Part shown: in pieces, positions 34,515 to 46,489 of the stretch
Layout: each line of letters starts with the position of its first letter
Position numbering within the stretch: the first letter of the stretch is position 1
Assembly: GCF_021462225.1 (NCBI RefSeq)
Contig: NC_061802.1
Location: 8,947,859-9,011,858, forward strand
Length of the DNA stretch: 64,000 nt
Direction: 5' to 3'
Source of the DNA: Girardinichthys multiradiatus
Lineage: Eukaryota; Chordata; Actinopteri; Cyprinodontiformes; Goodeidae
Notes under the pieces: model-generated
The model's database searches: none
Seen by the model: the letters and a program-made list of their open reading frames with translations, nothing else
What the model was told of the DNA's origin: nothing
Program-made: the position numbers and the translations under genes

Positions 34515-36124
34515 CAGGTCCTTCTCAAAATATTAGCATATTGTGATAAAGTTCATTATTTTCCATAATGTCATGATGAAAATTGAACATTCATATATTT
34601 TAGATTCATTGCACACTAACTGAAATATTTCAGGTCTTTTATTGTCTTAATACGGATGATTTTGGCATACAGCTCATGAAAACCCAAAATTCCTATCTCA
34701 CAAAATTAGCATATCATTAAAAGGGTCTCTAAACGAGCTATGAACCTAATCATCTGAATCAACGAGTTAACTCTAAACACCTGCAAAAGATTCCTGAGGC
34801 CTTTAAAACTCCCAGCCTGGTTCATCACTCAAAACCCCAATCATGGGTAAGACTGCCGACCTGACTGCTGTCCAGAAGGCCACTATTGACACCCTCAAGC
34901 AAGAGGGTAAGACACAGAAAGAAATTTCTGAACGAATAGGCTGTTCCCAGAGTGCTGTATCAAGGCACCTCAGTGGGAAGTCTGTGGGAAGGAAAAAGTG
35001 TGGCAGAAAACGCTGCACAACGAGAAGAGGTGACCGGACCCTGAGAAAGATTGTGGAGAAGGGCCGATTCCAGACCTTGGGGGACCTGCGGAAGCAGTGG
35101 ACTGAGTCTGGAGTAGAAACATCCAGAGCCACCGTGCACAGGCGTGTGCAGGAAATGGGCTACAGGTGCCGCATTCCCCAGGTCAAGCCACTTTTGAACC
35201 AGAAACAGCGGCAGAAGCGCCTGACCTGGGCTACAGAGAAGCAGCACTGGACTGTTGCTCAGTGGTCCAAAGTACTTTTTTCGGATGAAAGCAAATTCTG
35301 CATGTCATTCGGAAATCAAGGTGCCAGAGTCTGGAGGAAGACTGGGGAGAAGGAAATGCCAAAATGCCAGAAGTCCAGTGTCAAGTACCCACAGTCAGTG
35401 ATGGTCTGGGGTGCCGTGTCAGCTGCTGGTGTTGGTCCACTGTGTTTTATCAAGGGCAGGGTCAATGCAGCTAGCTATCAGGAGATTTTGGAGCACTTCA
35501 TGCTTCCATCTGCTGAAAAGCTTTATGGAGATGAAGATTTCATTTTTCAGCACGACCTGGCACCTGCTCACAGTGCCAAAACCACTGGTAAATGGTTTAC
35601 TGACCATGGTATCACTGTGCTCAATTGGCCTGCCAACTCTCTTGACCTGAACCCCATAGAGAATCTGTGGGATATTGTGAAGAGGACGTTGAGAGACTCA
35701 AGACCCAACACTCTGGATGAGCTAAAGGCCGCTATCGAAGCATCCTGGGCCTCCATAAGACCTCAGCAGTGCCACAGGCTGATTGCCTCCATGCCACGCC
35801 GCATTGAAGCAGTCATTTCTGCAAAAGGATTCCCGACCAAGTATTGAATGCATAACTGTACATTATTATTTGAAGGTTGATGTTTTTTGTATTAAAAACA
35901 TTTTTCTTTTATTGGTCTGATGAAATATGCTAATTTTGTGAGATAGGAATTTTGGGTTTTCATGAGCTGTATGCCAAAATCATCCATATTAAGACAATAA
36001 AAGACCTGAAATATTTCAGTTAGTGTGCAATGAATCTAAAATATATGAATGTTAAATTTTCATCATGACATTATGGAAAATAATGAACTTTATCACAATA
36101 TGCTAATATTTTGAGAAGGACCTG
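34515..36124 (+). mobile_element. Tc1 family copy C, full length (1610 bp)
   Basis: TA flanks lie at 34513-34514 and 36125-36126. Both ends read CAGGTCCTTCTCAAAATATT. It lies inside a LINE tail within the hAT foldback, and is therefore the third layer of the stack. Its length equals copy B. Confidence 0.97.
34843..35847 (+). CDS. Tc1-like transposase (copy C), uninterrupted 334 aa
   Basis: ATG at 34843 begins MGKTADLTAVQKATIDTLKQ and the frame ends GFPTKY. Domains as in copy B: paired HTH DNA-binding region (about 1-110), basic GRKKCGRKRC linker and DDE core with FSDES, QHDLAPAHS and SLDLNPIENLW (34-residue spacing between the last two acidic residues). It has consensus-like residues where copy B has private changes (KEISERI, MPKCQ, DFIFQH). 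It shares with copy B the Pro-to-Leu change in the SPDLN motif, while A and D keep SPDLN. It lies in dnajc6 intron 1 on the sense strand. Confidence 0.93.
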   Translation: MGKTADLTAVQKATIDTLKQEGKTQKEISERIGCSQSAVSRHLSGKSVGRKKCGRKRCTTRRGDRTLRKIVEKGRFQTLGDLRKQWTESGVETSRATVHRRVQEMGYRCRIPQVKPLLNQKQRQKRLTWATEKQHWTVAQWSKVLFSDESKFCMSFGNQGARVWRKTGEKEMPKCQKSSVKYPQSVMVWGAVSAAGVGPLCFIKGRVNAASYQEILEHFMLPSAEKLYGDEDFIFQHDLAPAHSAKTTGKWFTDHGITVLNWPANSLDLNPIENLWDIVKRTLRDSRPNTLDELKAAIEASWASIRPQQCHRLIASMPRRIEAVISAKGFPTKY

Positions 36125-36844
36125 TACATGCTCATCCAGGAGGAGTGAATGCTGCAAGTCACTGACTCGATGCAATCTGCTGGGTTTCCTTAGACAGAAA
36201 AACTTTTTATCCAATTTGAATAAATAACTGAATCTGACTGCACTGTTCAATGGTTAGGATTAATTGGTATGTATGTACCTGACTGTTGTGAAGTGCCTTG
36301 AGACGACATGTGTTGTGAATTGGCGCTATATAAATAAAACTGAATTGAATTGAAAAGTGAAAGTAATCAAACTGAATTTTCAATACAAGGAAAGCAATTT
36401 TCAAAGCAAATCAAGTCCGTTTTAAACCATTATATTCAGTTTCAGTTTAGTGAAATTCATTTTCAAACCAATGCATTTAATTTCAAATTACACAAATACA
36501 AATTCAGTCAGAGCAAATTAAATTCAGTTTCTGATGGCACAAGTTTCTTCCCATACTGGGTTTTGTCCCGCCCTGGGGTTGTGTGGGGGCAGTGGGCTGG
36601 CCTTGGCTGGCCTGGATGCTCAGCTTCTGCATGATGATTGGATGATCTGTCTGAGGTTGAATCCCTTTTTGATTGACAGCGAAATGAGCGAAGCAGCGAT
36701 CTTGACATTGAGCTTCTCCTCCTTGAAAGACCAGCATCCGCCACTGATTTCAAGATAGAGTCTCCATTACGCTTTTTAAGGCAACCTCCCTTGCTGACTT
36801 GGTGAAGCTTAAAATAGGGCCAAACACGCTGGTAAAATTATAGC

Positions 36845-37690
36845 CTTGCTTAGAGAAACCACAAGTGATTTTTTGGCCTCAGGATACAAATGCTGGCTGT
36901 GGTCAAACTAATCTGACTTAAAGTTGTAAATGTTAGTTTGCTGATCCTTGTTGGTGGTTGTTTCCAATAACAGCCAGATCTGTGAAGTGCAGAACTAATA
37001 GTTGTCCTGTCAACAAATTTGCAAACATGAGGTGTGGATCTGTGCAGCTCCTCCATAGTTACCGTGGGCCTCATAGCAGCTTCTCTGATTACTGCTCCTC
37101 TAAGTCTGTCAGTTTAAGTGGACAGCCATGTCCTGCAATGTTTGCAGTTATGTCATGCTTTTTTTGTTTTCAGATCAAGATTAAACAGTGCTATGCGTGA
37201 TGTTTAAAGCATACTGTTTTAAAAACTAACCCTGCTTTAAACTTCTCTACAAGTTTATCTCTGACGTCCCTGCTGGGTTCCTTGGTCTCCAAGATGCAGT
37301 TTGTTCACTAATGTTTTCTAAGAACCCTCTGAGGCCTTCATAGAACAGCTGTATTTATATTGAGATAAAATGAGACATAGGTTGACACCTAAGTCAACCA
37401 ATTAGGTGACAAATAGTTGCACTGGACTTTAATTAGGGGTTTCAGATTTAAGGGATCATGCTGCAAAAGTCTTGATACCACAGTGGAGGATCATCTTCAT
37501 AGTTAAATTCCATTGACAAGAATTGAAAATTGCTGTTCAGAGCAGCTCTCCCTCTAATTTGACTGATATTAAGCAAAGATGAATTGGCAAAAGTTTGAGT
37601 AAATAGGTAAAAGTATTGACTCAGAAGGCAAAATAGAAATGCACACCACATTTTTCAGATTTGTAAAAATATTTTGAAAACCATGCATCA
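36845..37690 (-). pseudogene. Decayed Tc1, N-terminal half of transposase
   Basis: Minus-strand debris: GTGGATCTGTGCAGCTCCTC (37036) and CTTCTCTACAAGTTTATCTC (37242) correspond to antisense of the HTH linker and N-terminal parts. An end-like CAGATTTGTAAAAATATTTT lies near 37657. Many stops. Confidence 0.65.
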
Positions 37691-38630
37691 TTTCCCTTCT
37701 ATGTCATGATTGGTTTGTATACCAGAAACTAGGATCTTTTTCCCCTGATGTTCAGCATTGGCACAGTAGCTGACTGAGTCAGACTGTCCTCAGTATACCC
37801 AAGCCATGTTGTGCAATGATTCTCTTGCTGTTTTAGAGAGGCAGTTCACACTTTTAAACTGATAAGCTGTAGCACATGCTGGGGGTGAATTTTCTATTCA
37901 ACAAGCTATTTTAGCCCTTGATGCTTAGATGAGACCACTTCTGCTTCATTTTTGGATACATCATGTTTAAAATCACTTGATTTGCCTGCACTGCCAGATT
38001 AGAATTTAAATGATGACACTGTTGTTGCTATGAGCAGATTGCAGAGTGGAGTGGATGTAGGGACAGAAAAGAAAAGATCACCAGTGGGGTGCTGACTCAG
38101 ATATAACACTTGGGTGTCTTCTAAGATTCACCAGAGAGATGCACAAGTGCAAATGCTGTGCAATTTATTGTGTGTCCTGCTTTTGTGCCCTTGTGCATCA
38201 ATCCTTTACAAGCAGATGTATTTTATGCAGTGACTCATAGGTTCATTGAGATGCATATCTATATCTACAGGATATCAATATGTCATAGAGTGTAACAAAA
38301 TTACTTTGTTTAGACTGCATTTAACTGAAATAGTTTAATACTTCTTAATAACACACAAAGGACATAAAGGATGTAAGATGTGCAAAACAACTCAATAAAT
38401 CATCTAAGTTTTTCATGGTGCACCTATATCTTTACACTGACAAAAATGGAGCTAAATCAAAAAATAACCTGACTTTCAAACAGCAATGGATTTAAAATGT
38501 ATTTTGTTAGTTATTATCTTTATGCAAACTTTCAGGTTGATTGGCAAGTCGAACACACAGTTTGTGTGCTCTGTCAAAGGATTGTAAAATAAAACAGTTA
38601 ATAAAAACATAAAATCACTTATTTCATTTT
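37691..38630. other. dnajc6 intron 1, no feature
   Basis: No gene or clear element seen; GATATAACACTTGGGTGTCT at 38099 recurs at 43160 and belongs to an unidentified dispersed repeat. Confidence 0.4.
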
Positions 38631-38636
38631 AATTGG

Positions 38637-38830
38637 TGGGACACAGAGCTGGTGGCATAGGAGGTTAAGCGGAGGCCTGAGTCCTCAATGCAGGCTGTTG
38701 TGGGTTCAAGTCCCAGAACCCTTGATGTTTACTGCATGTCCTTAACCCTCTCTCTCCAGTATTTATTGTCTACTTACTTTTGAAAATTTTGAAAAATAAC
38801 AGCCACTAGTGCAAAAAAAAAAAAAAAACA
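38637..38830 (+). repeat. tRNA-derived SINE, complete with A-rich tail
   Basis: A-box-like GGTGGCATAGGAGG, and B-box GGTTCAAGTCC at 38703-38713, sit in a tRNA-like head. A body with CTGCATGTCCTTAACCCTCT follows, and the 3' end GCCACTAGTGC runs into a run of about 16 As. It matches a common fish SINE layout. It cannot fold as a functional tRNA. Confidence 0.8.
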
Positions 38831-39027
38831 CATTATTTTACTGGATGTCTCAAGTGTTCAGCTTTAGACAAGATTAAGCTTTATTTTTGTCAAGGTTTCT
38901 TTTGGATGTCTTTCCATCACCCAAATACTCAGTGAGTTGTTTCTGTGGAAGTCTACACCAGTTTGTGAGTATGTCTGGGTTTGCCTTTACTGGATTCATT
39001 TTTGCTAAATGTTCTCTTGTCTTGCAG

Positions 39028-39163
39028 ATGTGGATGCCGGCTATGGTGGAGGTTTGCTGGACATGGTGAAGGGAGGAGCTGGAAAGTTCTTCAGCAACTT
39101 TAAGGACAACTTAAAAGACACTCTGAAGGACACCTCCACAAAGGTCATGCATCAGGTTGCCAC
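39028..39163 (+). CDS. dnajc6: DNAJC6 exon 2
   Basis: The acceptor is TCTTGCAG ending at 39027 and the donor GTAAGT starts at 39164. It encodes residues about 69-114: DVDAGYGGGLLDMVKGGAGK, then the lysine-rich amphipathic FFSNFKDNLKDTLKD segment. This segment is highly conserved in auxilins and leads into the PTEN-like region. Entry phase 1 accepts either exon 1 (27256) or the candidate alternative exon (18658). It leaves AC, completed by T at 48031. Confidence 0.95.
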
Positions 39164-40085
39164 GTAAGTAAACACAATGCTCATTTTCAAAATAAGGAGT
39201 AACTATGGGGCTGCATGGAACGCTGTGTGGTTGGTGGTGGAGACATTGCTGCAGAGTGTTAGCACAGCTTGAAGCTGAGCTGCATGAAACTTCTACAGCA
39301 CTGCGTCTTCCTGCTAACATTCATTCCTTGATCAGAAGATTATTTACAGCTGCAAGTAAAAGACTGTTGCTGTCTTTGACCGGCTTTGTGCCAGTATAAC
39401 AGAATCTGAATGTACTAGTGGTGATAGCAGATCAAATCCCTTCGAGTAGTCAATGAAATGTTGTGTCTGCTACATGTCTGACCTACAACCTTTAAAAGTA
39501 ATAAAAGCGGTGGACTACCACCAACCATAAGGCATGCCAATGGAGACTGTGGATGTAGGCTGGTGGACACACTTTACTAAGAGGTCTCACTGACACATAG
39601 TTTCTCTTAAACACGGTGTGTTGCCATCTCACAAAATGAGCACCTTTATTGTGACACTATTTAACATGTAAGGCATTTTCTTACATATTGTGGTCCATCT
39701 ACATCTTTGCTGAAAGAAATTTAATGGACTTCATTAAAATCCTTCCTATGTTCCCAATTTTCAGTATTCATACTCCACTTGTCAAAGGGACTGAGTTCCA
39801 GCTTTTTTTGGGACCTTTCGATAAACTGACCCACATTCTTTATTAGCTTTAAATAAAGTAAATAAAGACGTGAGCATACGGAAGCTGTAATTGTTTAATG
39901 CAGCTCAGCTCTAATCTGGTCAAACATTTAACTGATCTTATGATGCTAAGCTTTTCAGTGTGTCTGAAATTATCTTACAAGACTACAAACCGGTCGGAAG
40001 TGTTATTTACTGCCTGTTTGTTTCAGCTGGTTTATCTTTTAAAACACCTTTTTTGTAAACTTCTCCAAATAAATTGAAAGTTAAG
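39164..40085. other. dnajc6 intron 2, first part, no feature
   Basis: No repeat or exon recognised. Confidence 0.4.
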
Positions 40086-40089
40086 TTGG

Positions 40090-40812
40090 GCCCTGTCCCA
40101 ATACTCGCACTTCCACTCTTGTCTCCCTGAATTGCGCGTTCCAGTTGATGGGTTCGAGTGCGTAGTGTGTCCCAATTCTCCAGAGTGGTCCTTAGCCCCG
40201 CCCCCTTTGTGCCCTCAATCCACACTTCGGCTAAGCACGCACCCAAGTGGACTTTGCCAAAGTATATTACCCACAATATACTGCTGTAGATGACGTTCTG
40301 AGCAAAAACCAATCACATCCATCAATGTAATAAACCATCAAATCAGAATAATAAGAACTGCGTAAACTTTAGACAGCAAGCCGACAAATATATATTTTTT
40401 TTACTGGTTTTCCAGGCTCAACATTGTAAGAAACCACTGGGTTCAGAGTGAGTCTGGGCAGTCAGTAGGCCATAACACTGAAGTTACCTTTCAAACAAAC
40501 ACTGGCGCAGCGAGAGTCTGGTGTATAAGCCTCCTTCGCTTCCTGCACTTTCTTCTCCTCAAAACAATTGCTTGTTGCAGTTTTAAAATACTTTTTTTTA
40601 GCAGCAAAACTGTGAAAACAGCACCGGTTCCCGCCCTTTTTGATGTTGCAGATACGGTGCAGAGGTGCAAGTCGATGACGTAACCCCTACTGTCCCAATT
40701 CTCCAATTTTGCACACTTTTAACCTGCGCACTTCAATCCCTACATGCACTTGTACAAAGTAGACACTTCATAGAGGGTGTAGGGTGTAGTGTGGGCATTG
40801 GGACAGGGCCTC
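40090..40812. repeat. MITE with GGCCCTGTCCCAAT inverted ends
   Basis: The left end GGGCCCTGTCCCAATACTCG (40089) and right end GCATTGGGACAGGGCC (40795-40810) are inverted. Internal echoes of the end (GTGTCCCAATTCTCCAGAGT and CTGTCCCAATTCTCCAATTT) occur near both sides. About 720 bp, no transposase. The target duplication is unclear, so the superfamily is not assigned. Confidence 0.7.
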
Positions 40813-41575
40813 TATATTCTTCCTTTCATAATTCTTCATAGTTCACAATGTAACTTTAGTTTTTGTGAACTGGTTCTGCTTTCTATGTAATGTTTGGATG
40901 GTTACAGTAAGTGTCAGTTGGAGCTTTAAAAGAGAAACTGCTTGGCGTGGAGGGAGGGAGGAGACGGGAGGTTGACACGGCTCGGTTGTTCCAGTGTGTT
41001 TGTGCACAGGCATCTGCTCTGGGCAGCACAAAGGGGCCTCTGTTTCACAAACATACACTCATAGATACACACACAGCCTGTATGTGTCTTGAATCAGCAA
41101 GTTTGATGGTTTTGTCCCTCCCTCACACCTCCTCTCCTCCAGTTGTTCTGTCCTGTTTTCATCTTAGCTATCTCTCTCTTCCCCTCTTTTGGCTGAATTA
41201 TTTATTTGAGCCCATTGTGCCAAATGGCTTGTGCACTGCTGATACTAACATATTCATTTCATTCAGGCCAAGTGTGCAGTCGTGTGTGATTGAGGGGAGT
41301 GTATAGGTATTTGTGAGTGGGCAGTTTGGATGATGGAGAGGTGTGAGTGAGCAAAAACAAAGACAGTTCAGAATATTGCAGACATTTAGAGTCACTCCTC
41401 AACATTACTTTTGTTATTTTTCTGCCTTTGTGGAAATGAATGCAGATTCTGTACCTTAGATACTTTAGGACTCAATCAATGCATGGACCAATTGTAAGGA
41501 GGATGATTTACATTTTAACTAATCACTATTAAGCCAAATGATCTGGCTTGATGATCGCACTTTTATTAAATTATA
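40813..41575. other. dnajc6 intron 2, no feature
   Basis: No repeat or exon recognised. Confidence 0.4.
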
Positions 41576-41589
41576 GCAACAAACGTCTA

Positions 41590-42560
41590 TTTTTTTTTAT
41601 TGGGCTTTTGTGTGAAAGACCAACACAAAGTAGTGCATAACTGTGAAGAAGAAGTTGTTCATACACAGCTTTTTTAGATTTTCTAAAAAAAAAAATCTGA
41701 AAAGTGTGGTGTGCATATATTCCGTTGCCCTAAGTCAAAACTTTGTAGAACTAGTTTCACTGAATTTACTGCTGCACACCAAGGGCCTGACATTTTAGCA
41801 ATTTCCTAGCAAATAAGCTCCAGGTCATTGAAATTTGCTGGAAAGTGTCTGTAAACAGTCAGTCAGTCATTTTCTACTACTTCTTCCATAATGGGTCACA
41901 GGGAAGCTGGTGCCTATCTCCAGCAGTTTATGGGGGGAGGCGGGGTACACCCTGGACAGTTTGCCAGTTCATCACAGTGTCTGTAATCATCCACTTTAAA
42001 TTTTTTTGCCACTGTTGACCTGCTTCTGGACTTTAATTGGGCCATTCTAACAATGGGAATTACTTAAATCTAAACCCCTCCATTGTTGCTCTGGTTGTAT
42101 GTTTAGGGTGATTTTCCTGCTACAAGGTGAACCTCAGTGCCAGTCTCAAGTATTTTTCAGCCTTGATCCAGTTTTGTTGAAGGAATAACCTTTTATTTTG
42201 ATCCATCCATCTTCCAATCAACTCTGAAAAGTGTCTTTATCCCTGCTGAGAAAATCATCATCACACCATGATGCTGCCACCACTTATTTTCATAGTGGAA
42301 ATTGTGTTTTCAGAGTGAGCCTCACTTATCTCCTACTACAGCTTGAGTTTTGTTCTCCCATAATGTCCATTTTGATCTGTTTCGACCAGAGCCCCTTCTT
42401 TAATTTCTGCTGGGATCCATGCATGACTTGAGGCCATTTTTAATCAGAATGTACTCTGTACCTCTTTCTATAATTGCTTTCTTCTTGCCACCCTTCCATA
42501 GAGTCTTCATAATGCTGTTTGATAATTAAGGGTCTCTAACAAAATTGTATGATTTTCACT
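41590..42560 (-). pseudogene. Decayed Tc1 with a SINE 3' fragment inside
   Basis: The end phrase GAAAGACCAACACAAAGTAG (41618) starts the relic. CACACCATGATGCTGCCACC (42262) is antisense of the transposase GGSMMMW region. A SINE 3' end in reverse (GGGTCACAGGGAAGCTGGTG, then GGGGTACACCCTGGACAGTT, about 41850-41985) is inserted. Confidence 0.7.
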
Positions 42561-44740
42561 GAAAAGAGAAAGGTGCATAATAACACTAGCAGGGGTCGTG
42601 TAAACTGAATATTTTCAGTTTTTGAACTTTAGCATAGTTAGCATATTAATATGTGTTTTCTCACTTGATGCATGACCTCGTTGGCTTCACTCGACAGCTG
42701 AGTGTCCAAACTCTTTTCAAAATGCCCAATAACAAAGGTGGTGTTGATAAAAGAGGTGAAAACAGAAGGACTGGTCCAATGGTAGATGAAGAAAAACCAA
42801 GTGTAGGTGCACAATGCAGGTCCATGCAGAGCAGGAGGAAGTTGTGAGACTGGGCGTTCAGACCTCAACAGGTGATCGGTTCATATGCAGTCGTTTAATT
42901 TCATTGATTATATGTGGTTCCTGGGACCACAGTCAGTGGAGAAAAGTTAAATGTATTAATCTGGTTAATGTGGATTCTCTGTTCAGTTTGTTCGGACTGA
43001 ATATTAAGTAAAATTAATGAAAAAAAATGCTTTTGAATGTTTATTTAATATAATTTTAAGAAATATAGTGACAAGTAAAAAAAGATTATGACAGGATTTT
43101 TTTGACCCGGTCAAAATGACTGACAAAAAAGTCTAGCACAACCTCAGATTTACTACTCAGATATAACACTTGGGTGTCTTCCAGATAATATTACTACTGT
43201 ACTAATTAGGTGACTCCTGAAGATTTTGGGGGTTCAGATTAAAGGGGGCAGAATACATATGCATGCCACATTTTTAAGGTTTTTATTTGTAAAAAACCTT
43301 TTATAATTTTCCTTCTTTTTCAGTTTACTGTAAGTCATGTACTTAATGTGTGAAGGTAAGGCTTGGAGACAGAGCTGGGGATTATCTTGAGAGAACGTAA
43401 GAGCTGTTGGATGTGTTAATTTTTCCACTATTCTCTTCTTCCCTGTGAAAAGTTATTTCAGAATGAGAAGATACTATAAATGACAGGTGGTGTTTTAAGC
43501 ATGAAATGCATCAAAATCTAAACTGTCAATGTAACTGCTTCTTTAAAATAAGGATATTCTTTCTCTTATTTTTAGTTAAATCCATTTACTTTCCAGAAAT
43601 GTAATGTTTAAATAAAATTGAGCAAGATAATATCAACATTTGGATAATTCATGGACAGCAATAATAGTTTTTATTTATAGGACTATATTCTGAAAGAGCC
43701 CATTAATGACAATGGTAAAGATGTGTATCTCTGGACAAAAATATAATTGAATTCCGCCTGAAAGACATTCACACAATTCACAGCATTTATTTACACCAAC
43801 TGTTTCTTTTGACCAAAGATAACAGGGTTCTGAAATAACCTACACCAATGTAACTCATGATGAAACATGTGAGAGAAAGCAAAACTGATCTGCACATTAA
43901 ATTATCCTGTTCATATTTAAGCTGTACCATAGAGACTTGTTTGGGACTCCAGTAATAATAAGCCAATAATCAATGATATTAATAAAGACAATAATTGACC
44001 ATCTGAAGTTGAGTCTTTTGTCTTTTTGCTCTGCATGCTCTTCTTTCTGGATGTCCTGTTGGCATCTGAGATAAAAACAGATTTTTCCAGATGCCTGGCA
44101 GTAAAAGAGCTCCTCTTCTTTTTTAGCTTCTTCATGACAGTTGGCAAACATCTTGGTGCATTACCATCACCTTTTGGTAACAGCAAGGCACGAAAACCAG
44201 GTGCCAATAAAAATTAGGACATTTGCATACTGTTTCCAAAGTTTCAACTCGGGAAAGTCATTGACCATCTCCTGCTATGCCGAATGTTTGTTATACCCGC
44301 GTCACACTATTGTGCCTCGCCTGTGTACGGTACATATAGATAGCAGTAAATGACACTTCAGAACTGCCTCTCTTCTCATCTTACCCCGTAGTATATCTGT
44401 GGCTTATGCAACATGATATTCACCTCTGTGTTTCACATTAGGAATGATATATTTTTCACCACAGGCCTTGTTCACTTCTCTCAAATGCAGCGTTATCATT
44501 CATTTTCTCAAAAAGATGGCCCAAAATCAGAAATGATGCCAGGGTGAGGAAACGTTTGAGCACAACAGTACATACACTGTATGAAAAGACATTACCTTTA
44601 TTTAATCCAGCTGTCTAACATTAAGTCATATTAAACTCTTCCTGTTTCCGCTCAGCAAGGATTACAAACACCATTCCTATTTGCTAAATACCAGAACAAT
44701 GAGAGAAATATTTGGTTAGGATCATGTTTTAAAGCATGTT
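42561..44740. other. dnajc6 intron 2, mostly featureless
   Basis: A Tc1 end fragment (GGGGGCAGAATACATATGCA, near 43225-43330) is visible. GATATAACACTTGGGTGTCT recurs at 43160. No exon was recognised. Confidence 0.4.
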
Positions 44741-44744
44741 TCAA

Positions 44745-45140
44745 ATTTAGACGTTTACATACATTTCTTAGTATTTGGTAGAATTGCCTTATGAACTGTA
44801 ATATTTGGGTCAAATGTTTAGGGTATTCCTCCCCAAGCTAGTTGTCGGTGATGTAATGTCGGCCTATTCTTCCTGACAGAACTGGTGTAATGGAGTCGGG
44901 CCAGTAGGCCGCCTTGCTCACCCACACCGTTTCAACCGTTTAATTGGACTGAGATTTCCAGAACATGAACTTTGTTCTACTTCACCCACTTTGTAGCTAG
45001 TGTGGTGGTATGCCTAGGGTCAGGGTCTATTTGGAAGACCCATTTGTGCCCAGGCTTTAACTTCCTGGCTTAAGATTTTACTTCGATTGCACATGATGCT
45101 TTTTCCACATGTTGCTACTGTGTGCAGACACTCTGTCTAC
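44745..45140 (-). pseudogene. Decayed salmonid/Sleeping Beauty-type Tc1 fragment
   Basis: GACGTTTACATACATTTCTT at 44750, and TTGGAAGACCCATTTGTGCC then CAGGCTTTAACTTCCTGGCT around 45030-45070, resemble antisense of Sleeping Beauty-like transposase genes. The frame is destroyed. Confidence 0.6.
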
Positions 45141-46480
45141 TCTGGTTAAGTTTCACTCACCTCAGCATGCAGAATGGTGAAACTGGCAAACATGGCTAGG
45201 GAGTTCAAATACTTTATACTTCATGACATAGTTGGTGATAATCATGTTTCACAAAATTAGCTTGATTTTAATCCATTAGACTCATGCAATGTGTGTGTTT
45301 TAGATATGCCAACAGAACTGCTAAGATAAGGAACAGTGTGTACAGGTAGTTGGTTTTAGCCTCGGGATTCCAGATATTTGCTCAGTGACCCCAAACAGTC
45401 CCTGAAAGTTTAAAACCAAAGTGACTTTTTGATAAACTAAAGGTTTTAAAGTCATATTCACCTCAGACTTAAAAAATAAAACAAATGTTAGCAATCCTGT
45501 TAGACTTACCACCTAATAATGTTAGAAAATCAAGCTTAAATGAAATGCAAAGAAGCAGAATAAACCATCATCCTTTACAATACTGTGTCACATATGTTAT
45601 TAAAAATAAGAACTTCTCTCTGGTAAGATTTACCCACACCTCTGCCAGACATCTCTCCTGTTATATTTCTGCATTTAGGATATTCATGCATTTTAAAGGT
45701 TTTACACAATTTATGTGCTGCTTTTGTATATTTGTGCCTCTTTTAGGAACTCTGTCTGCCTGTGCCAATTTACAAAAGTAAGACTCATGGAACTGGTTAG
45801 AAGGAAATCCCAAGCTTATTCAAATAAAGTAAAACTTTTCCGATTGCAGTCCTTTCCTTGGCTCTCATTTGACGCCCCAGTGATACTCGCATGGTTGCTG
45901 TGGACCCCTACGCCATCTATATTCAAAGCAACACAACCTCTTTGTTTCTATACCTGCAAAAACAGAAAATTAGCAACAGACCAAGCCTGGCGCAAATGTT
46001 AAACATTGTATATTCATTTTTAATAAAATATTTTATATTTTTTAAAACCGTATTTGAGAAAACTGCTAAGGAGTTCTTCTGGAAAAACCTCAGCCTGTCA
46101 GTCAGAAACACATCTATCTTCCTCTAATTTCTGCATTTAAATTGTTTTTATTTATTTGCCTTTAACTTGTTTCCAATCTTGTTTTTCTTCACTTACTTCA
46201 ACAAAACTGAATCCTTTGAGTTTTCAAAAATATGACATAAAACAGATAATTTGAGGCTCAAACAGAATTGTGTTATCTTGAATCAGGGTTCGTTTTGACA
46301 GTATGGAGCTGTCTTTTATTTTCGCTCCTTGTTTTGTTTGGTGAAGTAAATGAAAGAAGTCAAACATCAGGCCACAAAGTTCATGTGCAAATATTCCCCT
46401 AGCTTTTATTTGTTGTCCCATCACTAATAAAACAGACATGCAATAAAAAAAATCCACCTCAAACAAGAATGAAGACATTC
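45141..46480. other. dnajc6 intron 2, no feature
   Basis: No repeat or exon recognised. Short open frames have no domain. Confidence 0.4.
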
Positions 46481-46489
46481 TTCTGCATT

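Larger units (their letters stand above)
34371..36352 (+). mobile_element. Non-LTR retrotransposon 3' tail, split by Tc1 copy C
   Basis: The left part (34371-34512) contains CCGCTCACACTGAGCCTGGT and GGGAGTTTTTCCTCTCCACT. The right part (36127-36352) contains GTGAAGTGCCTTGAGACGAC and GAATTGGCGCTATATAAATA, and ends in AATTGAATTGAA. This is a 3' UTR shared by many fish non-LTR copies. It interrupts the right arm of the foldback element. Confidence 0.75.
32290..36746. mobile_element. hAT-like foldback element with nested LINE tail and Tc1
   Basis: The ends are CAGTGGCGATTGC (32290) and, inverted, CAGTGGCGGATGC ending at 36746. Flanks ATTTCAAA (32282-32289) and ATTTCAAG (36747-36754) match at 7 of 8. 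Long internal inverted arms are visible: 32590-33075 against 36353-36746 (outer part) plus 34262-34370 (inner part). The left side also has a direct repeat of GAAGAAACTTGTGCCATCAG (32540 and 32785). The right arm is split by a LINE 3' tail, which is itself split by Tc1 copy C. The central 1.2 kb (33076-34261) has no recognisable transposase. Confidence 0.75.

Noticed and set aside
38640..38715. tRNA gene (A/B boxes), also at 55922 and on the minus strand at 58380-58460
   Set aside because: No complete cloverleaf or acceptor pairing. Each is the head of a SINE with body and tail.
40911..41306. 131-codon frame in dnajc6 intron 2
   Set aside because: No domain, no suitable splice sites in phase with flanking exons, low-complexity composition.
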